From an uncultured Acidimicrobiales bacterium (lineage in GTDB: Bacteria > Actinomycetota > Acidimicrobiia > Acidimicrobiales > SZUA-35): a DNA stretch of 64,000 bases. The stretch covers positions 37,024 to 101,023 of the forward strand of contig CALJSB010000027.1 of the NCBI GenBank assembly GCA_937976305.1, in the 5' to 3' direction. Below the pieces are notes generated by a model, which was not told the DNA's origin, made no database searches, and saw only the letters and a program-made list of their open reading frames with translations. Shown in pieces: positions 25,242 to 34,372 of the stretch (positions are counted from its first letter, which is position 1; every line of letters begins with the position of its first letter). A program made the translations under genes and the position numbers.

Positions 25242-26366
25242 GTGAAGAAGATTCTTTTGGCGATGCTTCTCGTCGCCTCCGCCTTGGTTGCAACCGAGAC
25301 CTCAGCGTCTGCGGCGTCCTACGACGGCACGACGTACCAGGAGCTACTACAAGACCCGACGCTGCACAACGAACACTCGATCGTGATCCGGTTCTACGCC
25401 GCCGTGTTTGCACGACAGCCAGACAACGACGGCATCCGGTTCTGGCTCGACCAGTACGACGGCGGTGAATGGTCAACGCGTCGCATCGCTGACTTCTTCG
25501 TGACCAGCGACGAGTTCAAAGCGCTGTACGGCGACAACACGTCGAACGCCCAGTTCGTCGACGCCGTGTACCCGAATGTTCTCGGCCGCCAACCCGACGC
25601 CAACGGTCGGTCCTTCTGGATCGGCTTTCTCGACGAGGGCAACACTCGAGCCGAGATGGTCCTCCTTGTCTCGAACTCGCCCGAGTTCATCAACGCAAAC
25701 CCACTGCCGTCCGACGGTCGGCCCATTCCGGCCCCGGTTGATGCCACTCGAGTCTTTGACGGACTCGTCAACTACAACGGCGTGGCGTTCCCCACCGAGA
25801 ACGACTTTTCGAAGGGAACAAACGCTTGGTGGTATGCAGGCTACGTCAACGTGTTGAGGCAAAAGTTCGACGCGCCACTCAACGCCACCAGTCGCACGCC
25901 GGTGGCGGGTGGTTACCAGTACGTCCTGGACACTGGTGACGTTTTTGAGTTCACCAATCCATCGTTGGACGTCTCCGGGCGACTCGCTCACTTCGATGTC
26001 AGCCGCGTGCCCCTCGAAACGCGATCAGCGATCGTCGTCGACGAGGTTCCCGATCTCGACCTCAGCTTCTTCGCCTACCAGTTCGTCAGCGGAAACGGCC
26101 GGATATCGGTCTGGGTGAGGTTCGCTAACGAGTCGGCGAGCAACCAAGAATCGTTTGCCACCGAATGGGTACTCACCGATGCATCGGGCAATTCGTCGCT
26201 ACCAGTCGTCGAATCAGGTTTGTCGGTGATACCAGCCGGCGGTATCCGCGACGAGATCGCCATCTTCGAGTCAGACGCCGCAAAGGGGGGCACCGTCACC
26301 CTCGATGTGCAGTTCCAGGTCAACGGTCAGACCAACACCCGGACCTTGACCCTCGACTTCGGCTAG
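25242..26366 (+). CDS. Secreted DUF4214 repeat protein
   Basis: The 374-aa product has a Sec signal peptide (about 1-25, MKKILLAMLLV to SASAA) and two DUF4214 units: one near 45-100 (IRFYAAVFARQPDNDGIRFW, then FFVTSDEFKALYG) and one near 105-155 (VYPNVLGRQPDANGRSFW, then SNSPEF). A C-terminal beta-rich domain of about 200 residues follows. DUF4214 units occur in surface and secreted proteins; their role is not settled. It lies between the WXG100 operon and the convergent ATPase gene, but has its own 171-base upstream region and an ordinary Sec signal, so it may not use the type VII route. Confidence 0.82.
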   Translation: MKKILLAMLLVASALVATETSASAASYDGTTYQELLQDPTLHNEHSIVIRFYAAVFARQPDNDGIRFWLDQYDGGEWSTRRIADFFVTSDEFKALYGDNTSNAQFVDAVYPNVLGRQPDANGRSFWIGFLDEGNTRAEMVLLVSNSPEFINANPLPSDGRPIPAPVDATRVFDGLVNYNGVAFPTENDFSKGTNAWWYAGYVNVLRQKFDAPLNATSRTPVAGGYQYVLDTGDVFEFTNPSLDVSGRLAHFDVSRVPLETRSAIVVDEVPDLDLSFFAYQFVSGNGRISVWVRFANESASNQESFATEWVLTDASGNSSLPVVESGLSVIPAGGIRDEIAIFESDAAKGGTVTLDVQFQVNGQTNTRTLTLDFG

Positions 26367-26388
26367 CCCGTATCGCTGGCAGCGAAGC

Positions 26389-29300
26389 TCACGCAGCCAA
26401 CTGCACGACGGCGACTCGGCCGCGGTCAACGATGACCGACCGGCCAACCGGCGCGTCGCGCAGGTCGGGGATGACGACCCGACAGATCTCTCCGTCGCGG
26501 CTCGTCGGGTTCACCAACATCACGGTGGCGTCGCTCAGCAACTTGCCGATCCAACTGTCGAACCCCTTTGCCGACCGAGGGCTCGCCGCAATCACCAGCG
26601 GCCGGCCCTCGGTGGCAGCCTGCGCGACCAGGGCAACACCCTCATCGCGGCCGACGAGATCAGCGTTGCTCACAACCAGCGGGTCACTCGCTGCAAGCCG
26701 AGCCTCAATTCGATCGACGACCGCCCCGTGGGGTTCGCTCCCCTCACCCAGGACGACAAGCGGCCGCCCCGGCCGAACTTCGACCGAGCGCACCTCGAGA
26801 TCTTCGTCGAGCCCGACAGCGAGCCTGTGGGTTGAGCCGTTGGTGACAACCTCAGGCAGGTCGGCGAGTGAGACCGTGGGCCCGAGTGTGCGGATCGGAC
26901 TCGGCACTCCGCCGGCTGGCCGGAGACGGCGAACACGCTCGAGCCGGGATCGTGACAGGTCAGCAACCATGCCGATGAGTCCTGTGTCGGGATCGACAAC
27001 GCTCAACGGCGCCCCAAGATTCGGGGCCCCACGGAGACCAAACATCGCATAGCTCGATGGGTCTGCCAGATTGTGCAGCAGTCGAGTCGCAAGTCGACTG
27101 CGAACCCGGCCAGGTACGTCCCGATCGCTGGCACCAGTCACCACGATCGGCGCGCCAGCGGCCAACCCTTCGCGGACCAAGCGTTCGAGCTCCACCGCTG
27201 CCTCGGCGCCACCTGCCGCAGCCACACCATCGGCAACGCTGGCCCAACCCCGAACCACGATCGCTGGTGGCTCACCGCCGTTCCGCACCGCTCGAGCAAG
27301 AACGCCAAGGCCCTTCAGAGCTCGCTCCGGCTCCCGGGGGCTGAGCACATCACCAACGCCAACGAAACTGTTGAGATCATCCAGCCCTCCGAGGCCGTCA
27401 AACACGTAGACAGAACGTCGCTGCTCCAGCAGGCCAACAACAGCGAGACGAATCGAATGCTCAACCGACGCTCGATCGCTCCCGAGAATCAATAGGCCCG
27501 ACTCGGCGCTCGGCCAAATCAGGGGCAGCCGGCGCCGATGTTCCGGGTCATCAAGAAGGCCGAACGGAAGATCACCTGGTGCGTGGTCGGCGGCCTCATG
27601 CATCGCCACAGCGACATCATCGATCGCCACAGCTGTGAGCGGCTCGAGCCAGGGTGCACCGGCCCGCACTGCGGTCGAAGCGGACATCGCCGCTGCGATG
27701 GTGTCAACCGACGTTTCGGCACCATCATCAACCGCTTCGCACGCGTGGCCGGCGTTGAGTTCGGCCACGGTGTTGGCGTAGGTCGCAGCGAAGACGGGAT
27801 CTTCGGCGAAGATTGCCGGATGAAGGACGAAGGGCTCGAACCTCTGGTCGACCTGCGTCTCACTCACGCTGGCCACCTGCACCTGGGCTAGCCGCTCAGC
27901 GCCGATCGCCAGCAGAGCTCGGCCAGGGATGGCCGGCAGTCGCGCTCCATCTGGCTGGTCGATCACATCGATGCTGTCGTTGCGGTCCTGCACACGGAGG
28001 CACACTCGGAGGTTGGTGTTGGCTCGGATCTGACCCGTCACGACGCCCGCGGGTCGCTGGGTTGCCAACACGAGGTGAACACCGAGGGACCGTCCTCGGC
28101 GGGCGATGTCGACCAGACCGTCGAGGAAGTCGGGCAGCTCGTCGGCAAGGGTGGCGAACTCGTCAACGATCAGAACCAGCCGGGGAATCTCGACCGCCGC
28201 AGCCCGTTCAAGGTCAGATACATCACTTACACCCAACCGACGCAACGTGCGTTCACGATCGGTAAGTTCGGCTCGCATGCTCGTCAACGCTCGAGCCGCT
28301 TCATCGGCATCAAGGTCGGTGACGACTGCCGCGACATGGGGCAGCCCGCTCACCGGATCAAAAGCACCTCCGCCCTTGAAGTCGACCAAGACGAACGACA
28401 ACAACTCGGGCGGCTGGCGGAGGGCCAGGCTCGTCACGAGTGTTCGCAGAAACTCAGACTTACCCGAGCCGGTGGTTCCTGCCACGAGGGCGTGCGGGCC
28501 TTCGGCCACGAGGTCGAGTGAGACAACGCCGCCGGCCCCCATGCCCACGTCAGCAACGAGACGATCGGGTCGAGCATCCTGCCAACCCGTTTCAAAGTGA
28601 GGCGTTCCAAGGTCACCGATGCCGAAACGGTGCGGTAACGCCGTTGCCCCGTCAGCGGCGAGGGGGTCGACGAATGGGGCAAGCCCACGGGCCCACCCGA
28701 GCGCATCGTCGAGCGACAACGTCCATGCAGCCTTGATGAGATCGACCGCCCCGCCCGAGAGAGTGCCGCCCGAACGAAGGCGAGCCCCGCCGTCTGCCGT
28801 GGCGTCAACCGTTACACCGCACGCTGCGGGCACCAGGGTCGAGGAGCCAATCCACAGCAAGCGGTGCGCGGTGTCGATACCCGCCAAGGCCTCGGCAAGC
28901 CCGCCAGCCCGAGTGGGTTCGACCCCATCGACGATGAGTAGACCTCCGACGTCAGAGCCCGTCACCTCTGCCAGCAATTCGTCTGTTTCCTCACAACCAA
29001 CGCCAACACCAGCCAACGAAGGCAGCCACTTGGCCCAGTCCCACTCCACCAAACGGTCAGCGGTGGTGATGAGAAACACCGGGAGCGACGCTGGACCATG
29101 GCGAACGACCTGTTCGAGCACAGCCCATCGCATCACTGCCATGGCGGGGCCACGGTCTCCGGTGATGGCCAAACCCATCCCAGCCGAAACGGTCACTGCA
29201 ATCGGGACATCGCGAAGAGCCACTGCCTCGGGTACCAACTCGACAACGGCGGGGTCATCGGTCCCGAACTCAAGAAGCGGCGTGGCCTCTTGCGTTCCCC

Positions 29301-29913
29301 GGCCGATGCTCACGGTGAGTTCGGCGGCATCGAGCTCTTGCCAGGGATAGCCACCGGCCACCAACGGATCGACGAGGGCGTCGGGATCATCGACCACGGC
29401 ACGACGACGTCCCGCTTCTGCAACCGCCCATGCGCTCGCGGCGTCCGCGATCCGGTCTGCAGCAATCACGAGATCAGCAGACCGCCGACTCATCGCTCGA
29501 CGGTGGGTCCACCTCGAGCCCAAGCTGCGACCGATCAACCCCAAGGCCGAGACCGCGGCGAGGACGGCGAACAAAGGTGAGAAGATCAGGGCAACCACTG
29601 CACCAGCAACGATCGACGAGGCCACCGCGGCCCACGGAATCGCAGTGGGGTCGCTTGGAAGCGGCTCAACATCGAGGATGAGACGAACCGCCTCGGGCTG
29701 CGACGCGACAGCCGTCGGCCCACGCTGCACGACGATTCGACCGTCCGCATCCGGCCGTGTTGGCCGGACCCACGTTGACACGGCACCGTCGATCAGGTCA
29801 CCCCGACACACACCACCTTCGGGTTCGTCGCCGATCGCAGTGGCATCGCCAACCACCGACACAGCAACATCGCCCCACCCGAGATTCCGCACGACATCCC
29901 ATGACTTCGCCAT
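26389..29913 (-). CDS. EccC/EssC-type FtsK-SpoIIIE ATPase of a type VII-like secretion system
   Basis: The 1174-aa protein has two N-terminal membrane helices (about 95-135) and then three FtsK-like domains. Domain 1 (about 430-660) is complete: Walker A GTTGSGKS with K485, Walker B LVLIVDEFATL, then ATQRPAGVVTGQIRANTNLR. Domain 2 (about 770-950; LLILGSDRASVEHS) and domain 3 (about 1020-1174; VVLGEGSEPHG) have degenerate P-loops. This is the layout of EccC, where domain 1 drives export and later domains bind substrates. It converges on the WXG100 operon. The first 90 residues match neither a clear FHA domain nor any other domain I know. Other core parts (EccB, EccD, mycosin) are not in this window. 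Confidence 0.88.
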   Translation of the reverse strand: MAKSWDVVRNLGWGDVAVSVVGDATAIGDEPEGGVCRGDLIDGAVSTWVRPTRPDADGRIVVQRGPTAVASQPEAVRLILDVEPLPSDPTAIPWAAVASSIVAGAVVALIFSPLFAVLAAVSALGLIGRSLGSRWTHRRAMSRRSADLVIAADRIADAASAWAVAEAGRRRAVVDDPDALVDPLVAGGYPWQELDAAELTVSIGRGTQEATPLLEFGTDDPAVVELVPEAVALRDVPIAVTVSAGMGLAITGDRGPAMAVMRWAVLEQVVRHGPASLPVFLITTADRLVEWDWAKWLPSLAGVGVGCEETDELLAEVTGSDVGGLLIVDGVEPTRAGGLAEALAGIDTAHRLLWIGSSTLVPAACGVTVDATADGGARLRSGGTLSGGAVDLIKAAWTLSLDDALGWARGLAPFVDPLAADGATALPHRFGIGDLGTPHFETGWQDARPDRLVADVGMGAGGVVSLDLVAEGPHALVAGTTGSGKSEFLRTLVTSLALRQPPELLSFVLVDFKGGGAFDPVSGLPHVAAVVTDLDADEAARALTSMRAELTDRERTLRRLGVSDVSDLERAAAVEIPRLVLIVDEFATLADELPDFLDGLVDIARRGRSLGVHLVLATQRPAGVVTGQIRANTNLRVCLRVQDRNDSIDVIDQPDGARLPAIPGRALLAIGAERLAQVQVASVSETQVDQRFEPFVLHPAIFAEDPVFAATYANTVAELNAGHACEAVDDGAETSVDTIAAAMSASTAVRAGAPWLEPLTAVAIDDVAVAMHEAADHAPGDLPFGLLDDPEHRRRLPLIWPSAESGLLILGSDRASVEHSIRLAVVGLLEQRRSVYVFDGLGGLDDLNSFVGVGDVLSPREPERALKGLGVLARAVRNGGEPPAIVVRGWASVADGVAAAGGAEAAVELERLVREGLAAGAPIVVTGASDRDVPGRVRSRLATRLLHNLADPSSYAMFGLRGAPNLGAPLSVVDPDTGLIGMVADLSRSRLERVRRLRPAGGVPSPIRTLGPTVSLADLPEVVTNGSTHRLAVGLDEDLEVRSVEVRPGRPLVVLGEGSEPHGAVVDRIEARLAASDPLVVSNADLVGRDEGVALVAQAATEGRPLVIAASPRSAKGFDSWIGKLLSDATVMLVNPTSRDGEICRVVIPDLRDAPVGRSVIVDRGRVAVVQLAA

Positions 29914-29917
29914 CCCA

Positions 29918-29955
29918 TAACTGTAATTGAATGTATTTAACAGTAGTTACAGTTA
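29918..29955. promoter_or_regulatory. AT-rich promoter region of the EccC-like gene with a 9-bp inverted repeat
   Basis: TAACTGTAA and TTACAGTTA flank 20 AT-rich bases, ending five bases upstream of the ATG at 29913. The position suggests an operator over the promoter or ribosome site. The sequence differs from the inverted repeat at 22266. Confidence 0.45.
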
Positions 29956-29975
29956 GGTAAGTTCGCCCCGCATCT

Positions 29976-30027
29976 CCGTTCTGGAGGCTCCTACCGTCGT
30001 TTCAGACGGTGGAGTGCTCCAGAACGG
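29976..30027. repeat. 52-bp two-stem palindrome, family B copy 2
   Basis: Outer arms CCGTTCTGGAG and CTCCAGAACGG pair perfectly over 11 bases. The inner arms TACCGTC and GACGGTG enclose GTTTCA. It lies between the end of the nitroreductase gene and the promoter of the EccC-like gene. Confidence 0.82.
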
Positions 30028-30058
30028 GGTTCAGGGTGCCTGTGTTGTTACGGGTTGG

Positions 30059-31318
30059 TCAGTCGTCAGAGAGGCTGGGGAATCCCGAGTGGTCGCGTTT
30101 GCCGGTTGCCGCTTCGGCCATGGCTTTGACGCCTTCGACGGTGGCGAGCATGTTGGTTCGGAACATCTCTTGGCGTCGGCCGATCACAACGCTCTCGAGT
30201 TCTCGCGCCTCGCTCTCAGAGGCCCCGCCATCGACAGCACGATCGATCATGTCGGAGAGACCCGATCGACCAGGACCGATCCGGCCGTGGAATCGCAGTC
30301 GACTACCGCCCGGAACCTTCTCGATCGCGAAGCGCCAGCGGCCAGCTGAATCGTCGACGTCCTCGACATGCCAAGCAAAGGCCTTCGGCGCGTCCCACTC
30401 GACCACGTGACTGGTTGTGGTCCACTCAGCCCCGTCCCGCTTGTTGCGCCCCGTGAACGTCGAGCCGACACCAGGGGCCTCATCCGGAGCGTCCCAGCTT
30501 CCTCCGACGTACTCGTCGCTGAACTCGGCGGGGACGTTGAGATCCGTCACGAGATCCCACACCACCCGAGGGCTCGCCTTCACATCGACCTCGACCATGA
30601 CCCCCGGTCCGTCCGCGATCGACCGAGGTTCACTCCGGCTGTCGGCGAGCGTGCGCCCGTAGCGGTCAAAGTAGGTGATCTCACGCGCCGGGTAGCGCCT
30701 GCTGGTCGGCTTGAAGTCGGCCCCGATCGTGTGGGCCACAGGGAACAACGCGATCTGCGTCACGTCATCGGGCAGCTGCAGAAGCTCCGCGACGTTGTCG
30801 GCCTCGTTGAGGAACATGGTGGTCCACACGGTGCCCAGGCCACGAGCTCGCAGAGCAACCATGAAACTCCACGCAGATTGGATGACTGAATCGAACAGAC
30901 CCGGACGCCCACTCCCGTCGTGACGGCCGATGATCGTCGGGATCACCAGGGCCGGCGTTCGGGCAATGTTCTCGCCCAGATGCTTGGCCCCGAGCATCAG
31001 CTTCTCGTTCTGGTGGCCGGTTCCTTCGAGCTCCTCGGCCTTCTTGATCACCCATTCGACGCCAGCAGAGAGGTAGAGCTCGGCCATGCGATCTTTGGTC
31101 GCTTGATCGCGAATGATCATCCAACGACGACTGCCGTTGTTGCCCCCAGTCGGCGCCTGTTCGGCCACGTCGATGCAGTCGAGGAGGACCTGATCATCGA
31201 CATCACGGTCGAAGTCGAGCCTGGCCCGCACCCCTCTTGTGGTCGTGAGCGCATGGTCGACGAGATCGACGTAGCTCGCTGATGCTGGCGCAAACGGTGG
31301 GTCTTGTGCTGTCGTCAT
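30059..31318 (-). CDS. Nitroreductase-SRPBCC fusion protein
   Basis: The 419-aa product begins at the ATG of MTTAQDPPF. Residues about 15-220 are a nitroreductase (FMN) domain: AEQAPTGGNNGSRRWM near 55, then ALRARGLGTVWT and LFPVAHTIGADFKP. Residues about 250-400 are an SRPBCC/polyketide-cyclase-like domain (VMVEVDVKASPRVVWDLVTD, then GSTFTGRNKRDGAEWTT). Nitroreductase-fold enzymes reduce nitro groups, quinones or flavins; the SRPBCC part would bind a hydrophobic ligand. The gene is last in a tight operon, ten bases after the amino-acid dehydrogenase. No pathway is assigned. Confidence 0.82.
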   Translation of the reverse strand: MTTAQDPPFAPASASYVDLVDHALTTTRGVRARLDFDRDVDDQVLLDCIDVAEQAPTGGNNGSRRWMIIRDQATKDRMAELYLSAGVEWVIKKAEELEGTGHQNEKLMLGAKHLGENIARTPALVIPTIIGRHDGSGRPGLFDSVIQSAWSFMVALRARGLGTVWTTMFLNEADNVAELLQLPDDVTQIALFPVAHTIGADFKPTSRRYPAREITYFDRYGRTLADSRSEPRSIADGPGVMVEVDVKASPRVVWDLVTDLNVPAEFSDEYVGGSWDAPDEAPGVGSTFTGRNKRDGAEWTTTSHVVEWDAPKAFAWHVEDVDDSAGRWRFAIEKVPGGSRLRFHGRIGPGRSGLSDMIDRAVDGGASESEARELESVVIGRRQEMFRTNMLATVEGVKAMAEAATGKRDHSGFPSLSDD

Positions 31319-31328
31319 AGATCTGTCG

Positions 31329-32390
31329 TCATCGGGTCGCTTCGTTGTCGGCCACAGCGTTGATCTTGGCCAACGCCATCTCGTCTGCGACATCTGAGGA
31401 CGGCCGCGACTCGTCGCGTGCCGTCTGCAGTATCGATCGAATCGTGTCGTAGAGCCCGTCGATCTTGGTGAGCGAGGCTTCTCGTGATGGCGGTCCGTAG
31501 ATGACGGTGGCCGCCCCCATGACACCGCCGGCGTTCACCACGAAGTCGGGCACATACGCGATCCCACGATCCCGCAGGGCCGCACCATGTCGTGGCTCGG
31601 CGAGCTGGTTGTTCGCCAACCCACACACCGCCGTTGCCTGCAGTTCGCTGATGGTCTGATCGTTGAGGACGGCACCCATGGCGCACGGCGCAAACACGTC
31701 GACGTCTTGGGCGTGGATGACGTTTGGCGCCGCTGCTTTGGCGCCGAAGGCCGCTACGGCGTCGGCAACCGCCGCCTCGTCGATGTCGGCCACGATCAGT
31801 TCGGCACCTGCTTCGTGGAGATGGCCGGCGAGCCGCGATCCGGTCGCCCCAAGGCCTTGGATAGCGACCCGAACGCCGGAAAGATCATCGCTCCCCCGGG
31901 TGTGCGCCATGACCGCCCGGATGCCGTTGAGTCCGCCGAGCGCAGTGAACGCTGACGGATTGAAGCCCGGTTCGTATTGGCTGGCCCGAGCGAACGTGTA
32001 GTCGCACGTTTCCGCCAACACGTCGGCATCCGCCGGGCCGACACCGACATCGATCGCCGTCCAATATCGCCCGGCCAAGGCCTGAACATGGCGACCGAAT
32101 GACCGCAGCAGCACGTCTTTGTCGGGTCTCGACGGATCAGCGATGATGACGCACTTGCCTCCGCCGAGGGGCAGGTCGGCCAGCGCATTCTTATAGCTCA
32201 TGCCCTGTGACAGCCGCAGCACGTCGCGCAGCGCATCTGCCTCTGTTGCATAGGGCTGCATACGGCAACCACCGGCTGCGGGACCGAGCGCAGTCGAGTG
32301 AATGGCAATGATCGCCGAGAGCCCAACGCTGGGATCAGAGCAGAACACAACCTGTTCGTGCCCGTCGAAGTCCTGGTGCTCGAAGATCAC
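31329..32390 (-). CDS. Leu/Val/Phe dehydrogenase family protein
   Basis: The 353-aa product from the GTG at 32390 aligns well with the N-terminus of leucine dehydrogenases (IFEHQDFDGHEQVVFCSD). It has LGPAAGGCRM, SYKNALADLPLGGGK (substrate and catalytic lysines), and the NAD-binding IQGLGATGSRLAG. These enzymes deaminate branched-chain or aromatic amino acids to 2-keto acids with NAD. The GTG lies after the stop of the PatB-like gene, whereas longer frames would overlap it. The partner genes on both sides are within 14 bases. Whether it makes or degrades an amino acid here is not clear. Confidence 0.85.
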   Translation of the reverse strand: MIFEHQDFDGHEQVVFCSDPSVGLSAIIAIHSTALGPAAGGCRMQPYATEADALRDVLRLSQGMSYKNALADLPLGGGKCVIIADPSRPDKDVLLRSFGRHVQALAGRYWTAIDVGVGPADADVLAETCDYTFARASQYEPGFNPSAFTALGGLNGIRAVMAHTRGSDDLSGVRVAIQGLGATGSRLAGHLHEAGAELIVADIDEAAVADAVAAFGAKAAAPNVIHAQDVDVFAPCAMGAVLNDQTISELQATAVCGLANNQLAEPRHGAALRDRGIAYVPDFVVNAGGVMGAATVIYGPPSREASLTKIDGLYDTIRSILQTARDESRPSSDVADEMALAKINAVADNEATR

Positions 32391-32403
32391 GTTCGGTGCA
32401 GGC

Positions 32404-33537
32404 TCAGGCGAACTCGCCGACAAGCCGATCGACGACGGCATCAAGCACGGGACGAGTCGTTGCCACATTCAGTCGGGCATAACCCCGGCCGCCGTCGGTG
32501 AAGTCGCAGCCGGGCGACAAGGCGATGCGGGCCTGATCAAGGAGACGAGCCGCCGGCTCGTCGCCCCCATCGACACCACGGAAGTCGAGCCACGCCAAAT
32601 ACGTCGCCTCAGGGATCTGCCACGAAACACCGGGCAGTTCGGCGGCGAGTCGACCGGCGAGATGATCACGCTGGTCGGTGAGGTGAGCCTGGGTCTCCGC
32701 GAGCCAGTCATGCCCCTCCGTCCATGCCGCCAATGTGGCGAGCGCTCCCGGTGTGCTGACGGCTCCCCGAAAGTGGTTCGGCAAGCCGTCGAGTGTTGCC
32801 ATCACCGTGTCAGAGCCGACCGCAGCCAGGGCACATCGCAACCCGGCGAGGTTGAAGGCCTTGCTCGCCGCCGAGAAGATCACGCTTCGGTGGTTGGCTA
32901 CGTTCGCAAACGGAATGTGCGTGGCCCCCGGGTGCAACACGTCGGCCCAGATCTCGTCAGACAGCACAAGCAGATCGTGTTCTTCTGCAACGGCGGCCAA
33001 CCCGGCCAGCTCTTCTGCATCGAACGCACGACCCGTCGGGTTGTGCGGATTGCACATGAGAATCGCGGTGGTCCGCTCGTCGATCACCGACCGCAGCACG
33101 TCGGTGTCGAGTCGCCAACCATCGGGATCGAGCGGGCAGTCGATGAGACGACGGCCGGACGACTCGAGGGCTCGAATGAACGGCGGATAGATCGGCGTGA
33201 GCAACACGACGCCATCGCCCGGCTTGGTGTTGGTCCACAACACAATGTCGATGCCGTGCAGCACATCGGTGAAGGGCACGATCCGGTCGACCGGTGGCAT
33301 CCAACCGTGGTAGCGACTCTGCCATTCGGCAAATGCCTCGGCGACGGTCGGCATCGTCGTGCGTTGCGGGTAGCCGAAATCACCGCGATCAATCAGATCA
33401 CGAAGTGTCGCGTCGATGCACGGAGCGGGCGGCAGATCCATGTCGGCGACCCACGCCGGCAACACGTCTTCCGGATCTCGCGTCCACTTGGCTCCGGTGA
33501 GTCGTCTCAGGCGAGCGAGATCCTCGGCTAGCGCCAC
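32404..33537 (-). CDS. MalY/PatB-type PLP aminotransferase or C-S lyase
   Basis: The 377-aa fold-type I enzyme has LPAWVADMDL near the N-terminus, CNPHNPTGRAF, LSDEIWADVLHPG and the PLP lysine in FSAASKAFNLAGLR. These features place it in the MalY/PatB branch, whose members are cystathionine beta-lyases or aminotransferases. The GTG start overlaps the end of the SDR gene by ten bases. Operon context with an amino-acid dehydrogenase suggests handling of an amino acid or a thiol conjugate, but the substrate cannot be inferred. Confidence 0.87.
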   Translation of the reverse strand: MALAEDLARLRRLTGAKWTRDPEDVLPAWVADMDLPPAPCIDATLRDLIDRGDFGYPQRTTMPTVAEAFAEWQSRYHGWMPPVDRIVPFTDVLHGIDIVLWTNTKPGDGVVLLTPIYPPFIRALESSGRRLIDCPLDPDGWRLDTDVLRSVIDERTTAILMCNPHNPTGRAFDAEELAGLAAVAEEHDLLVLSDEIWADVLHPGATHIPFANVANHRSVIFSAASKAFNLAGLRCALAAVGSDTVMATLDGLPNHFRGAVSTPGALATLAAWTEGHDWLAETQAHLTDQRDHLAGRLAAELPGVSWQIPEATYLAWLDFRGVDGGDEPAARLLDQARIALSPGCDFTDGGRGYARLNVATTRPVLDAVVDRLVGEFA

Positions 33538-34286
33538 TCCTGCCCTCCCCCGAAGACGTTGAGCTTTTCGCCGGTCACGAGGAAGGCGCGATCAGACATG
33601 AAGAAGCGCACCGCATCGGCGATGTCTTCTGGCGTGCACACACGGCCGAACGGCTGCTTGTCGTGCACCTCAGCGATGTCGTCGATGCCGGCCGCCCCCT
33701 TCACCAACCGCCGACCCATTTCGGTGTCGATCAGACCAGGAGCAACGATGTTGACGCGCACGCCATGCGGACGTTCTTCTTTGGCCAGCGTGAGGGCCAA
33801 GGCCTCCATTGCTGCTTTGCCCATGTTGTAAGGAGCGCCATTGGCGTTGTGGTTGAGTGTCGCAACAGACGAGATGAATACGACATCGGCTCGCTCGTTG
33901 TTGCGCAGGTGCGGGGCTGCGACTGAGCAGAGATGGTGGGGGCCGAGAGCATGGACCGCCATGACTCGGTGCAGCTCATCGGCCTGGGTGTCGGCCACAG
34001 TCAAACCCCGGGAGGCAACGCCGGCGTTGCAGACCAGCGCCTGCAGCCCTCCAAGCTCCTCGACGGTCGCAGCGACGGCTTGCTCGTTGTCGGCAGTAAC
34101 GCTGACATCGCTCTGGATCGCCAGCGCCCGCCGACCCATGGCCCGGATCTCGTCCGCGGTCTCCTCGGCCTCGTCTGCCCCCTTGCGATAGGTCAACGCA
34201 ATATCGAACCCATCTTCAGCAAGGCCGAGTGAGATGCCGCGGCCAGCGCCGCGCCCACCCCCGGTGACCAGTGCGACACGTTCCAT
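33528..34286 (-). CDS. Short-chain dehydrogenase/reductase
   Basis: This 252-aa classical SDR has the cofactor loop TGGGRGAGRG near residue 8, CNAGVAS, the catalytic Ser in FISSVATL and the YNMGK motif (Tyr-x-x-x-Lys), then a C-terminal end typical of FabG-like enzymes. An R-K pair after the second strand (LTYRKGAD) favours NADP. It is the first gene of the four-gene operon at 34286-30059. The enzyme would be a soluble tetramer reducing a keto group; the substrate is unknown. Confidence 0.88.
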   Translation of the reverse strand: MERVALVTGGGRGAGRGISLGLAEDGFDIALTYRKGADEAEETADEIRAMGRRALAIQSDVSVTADNEQAVAATVEELGGLQALVCNAGVASRGLTVADTQADELHRVMAVHALGPHHLCSVAAPHLRNNERADVVFISSVATLNHNANGAPYNMGKAAMEALALTLAKEERPHGVRVNIVAPGLIDTEMGRRLVKGAAGIDDIAEVHDKQPFGRVCTPEDIADAVRFFMSDRAFLVTGEKLNVFGGGQEWR

Positions 34287-34372
34287 GTATGCGTTCTCCT
34301 TCGATCGCCAGCATCAGCGTGGATCGCATCCTGTCCCAAGTTCGCCTGAGCCGCCAGCGACAGCACCGTGAT

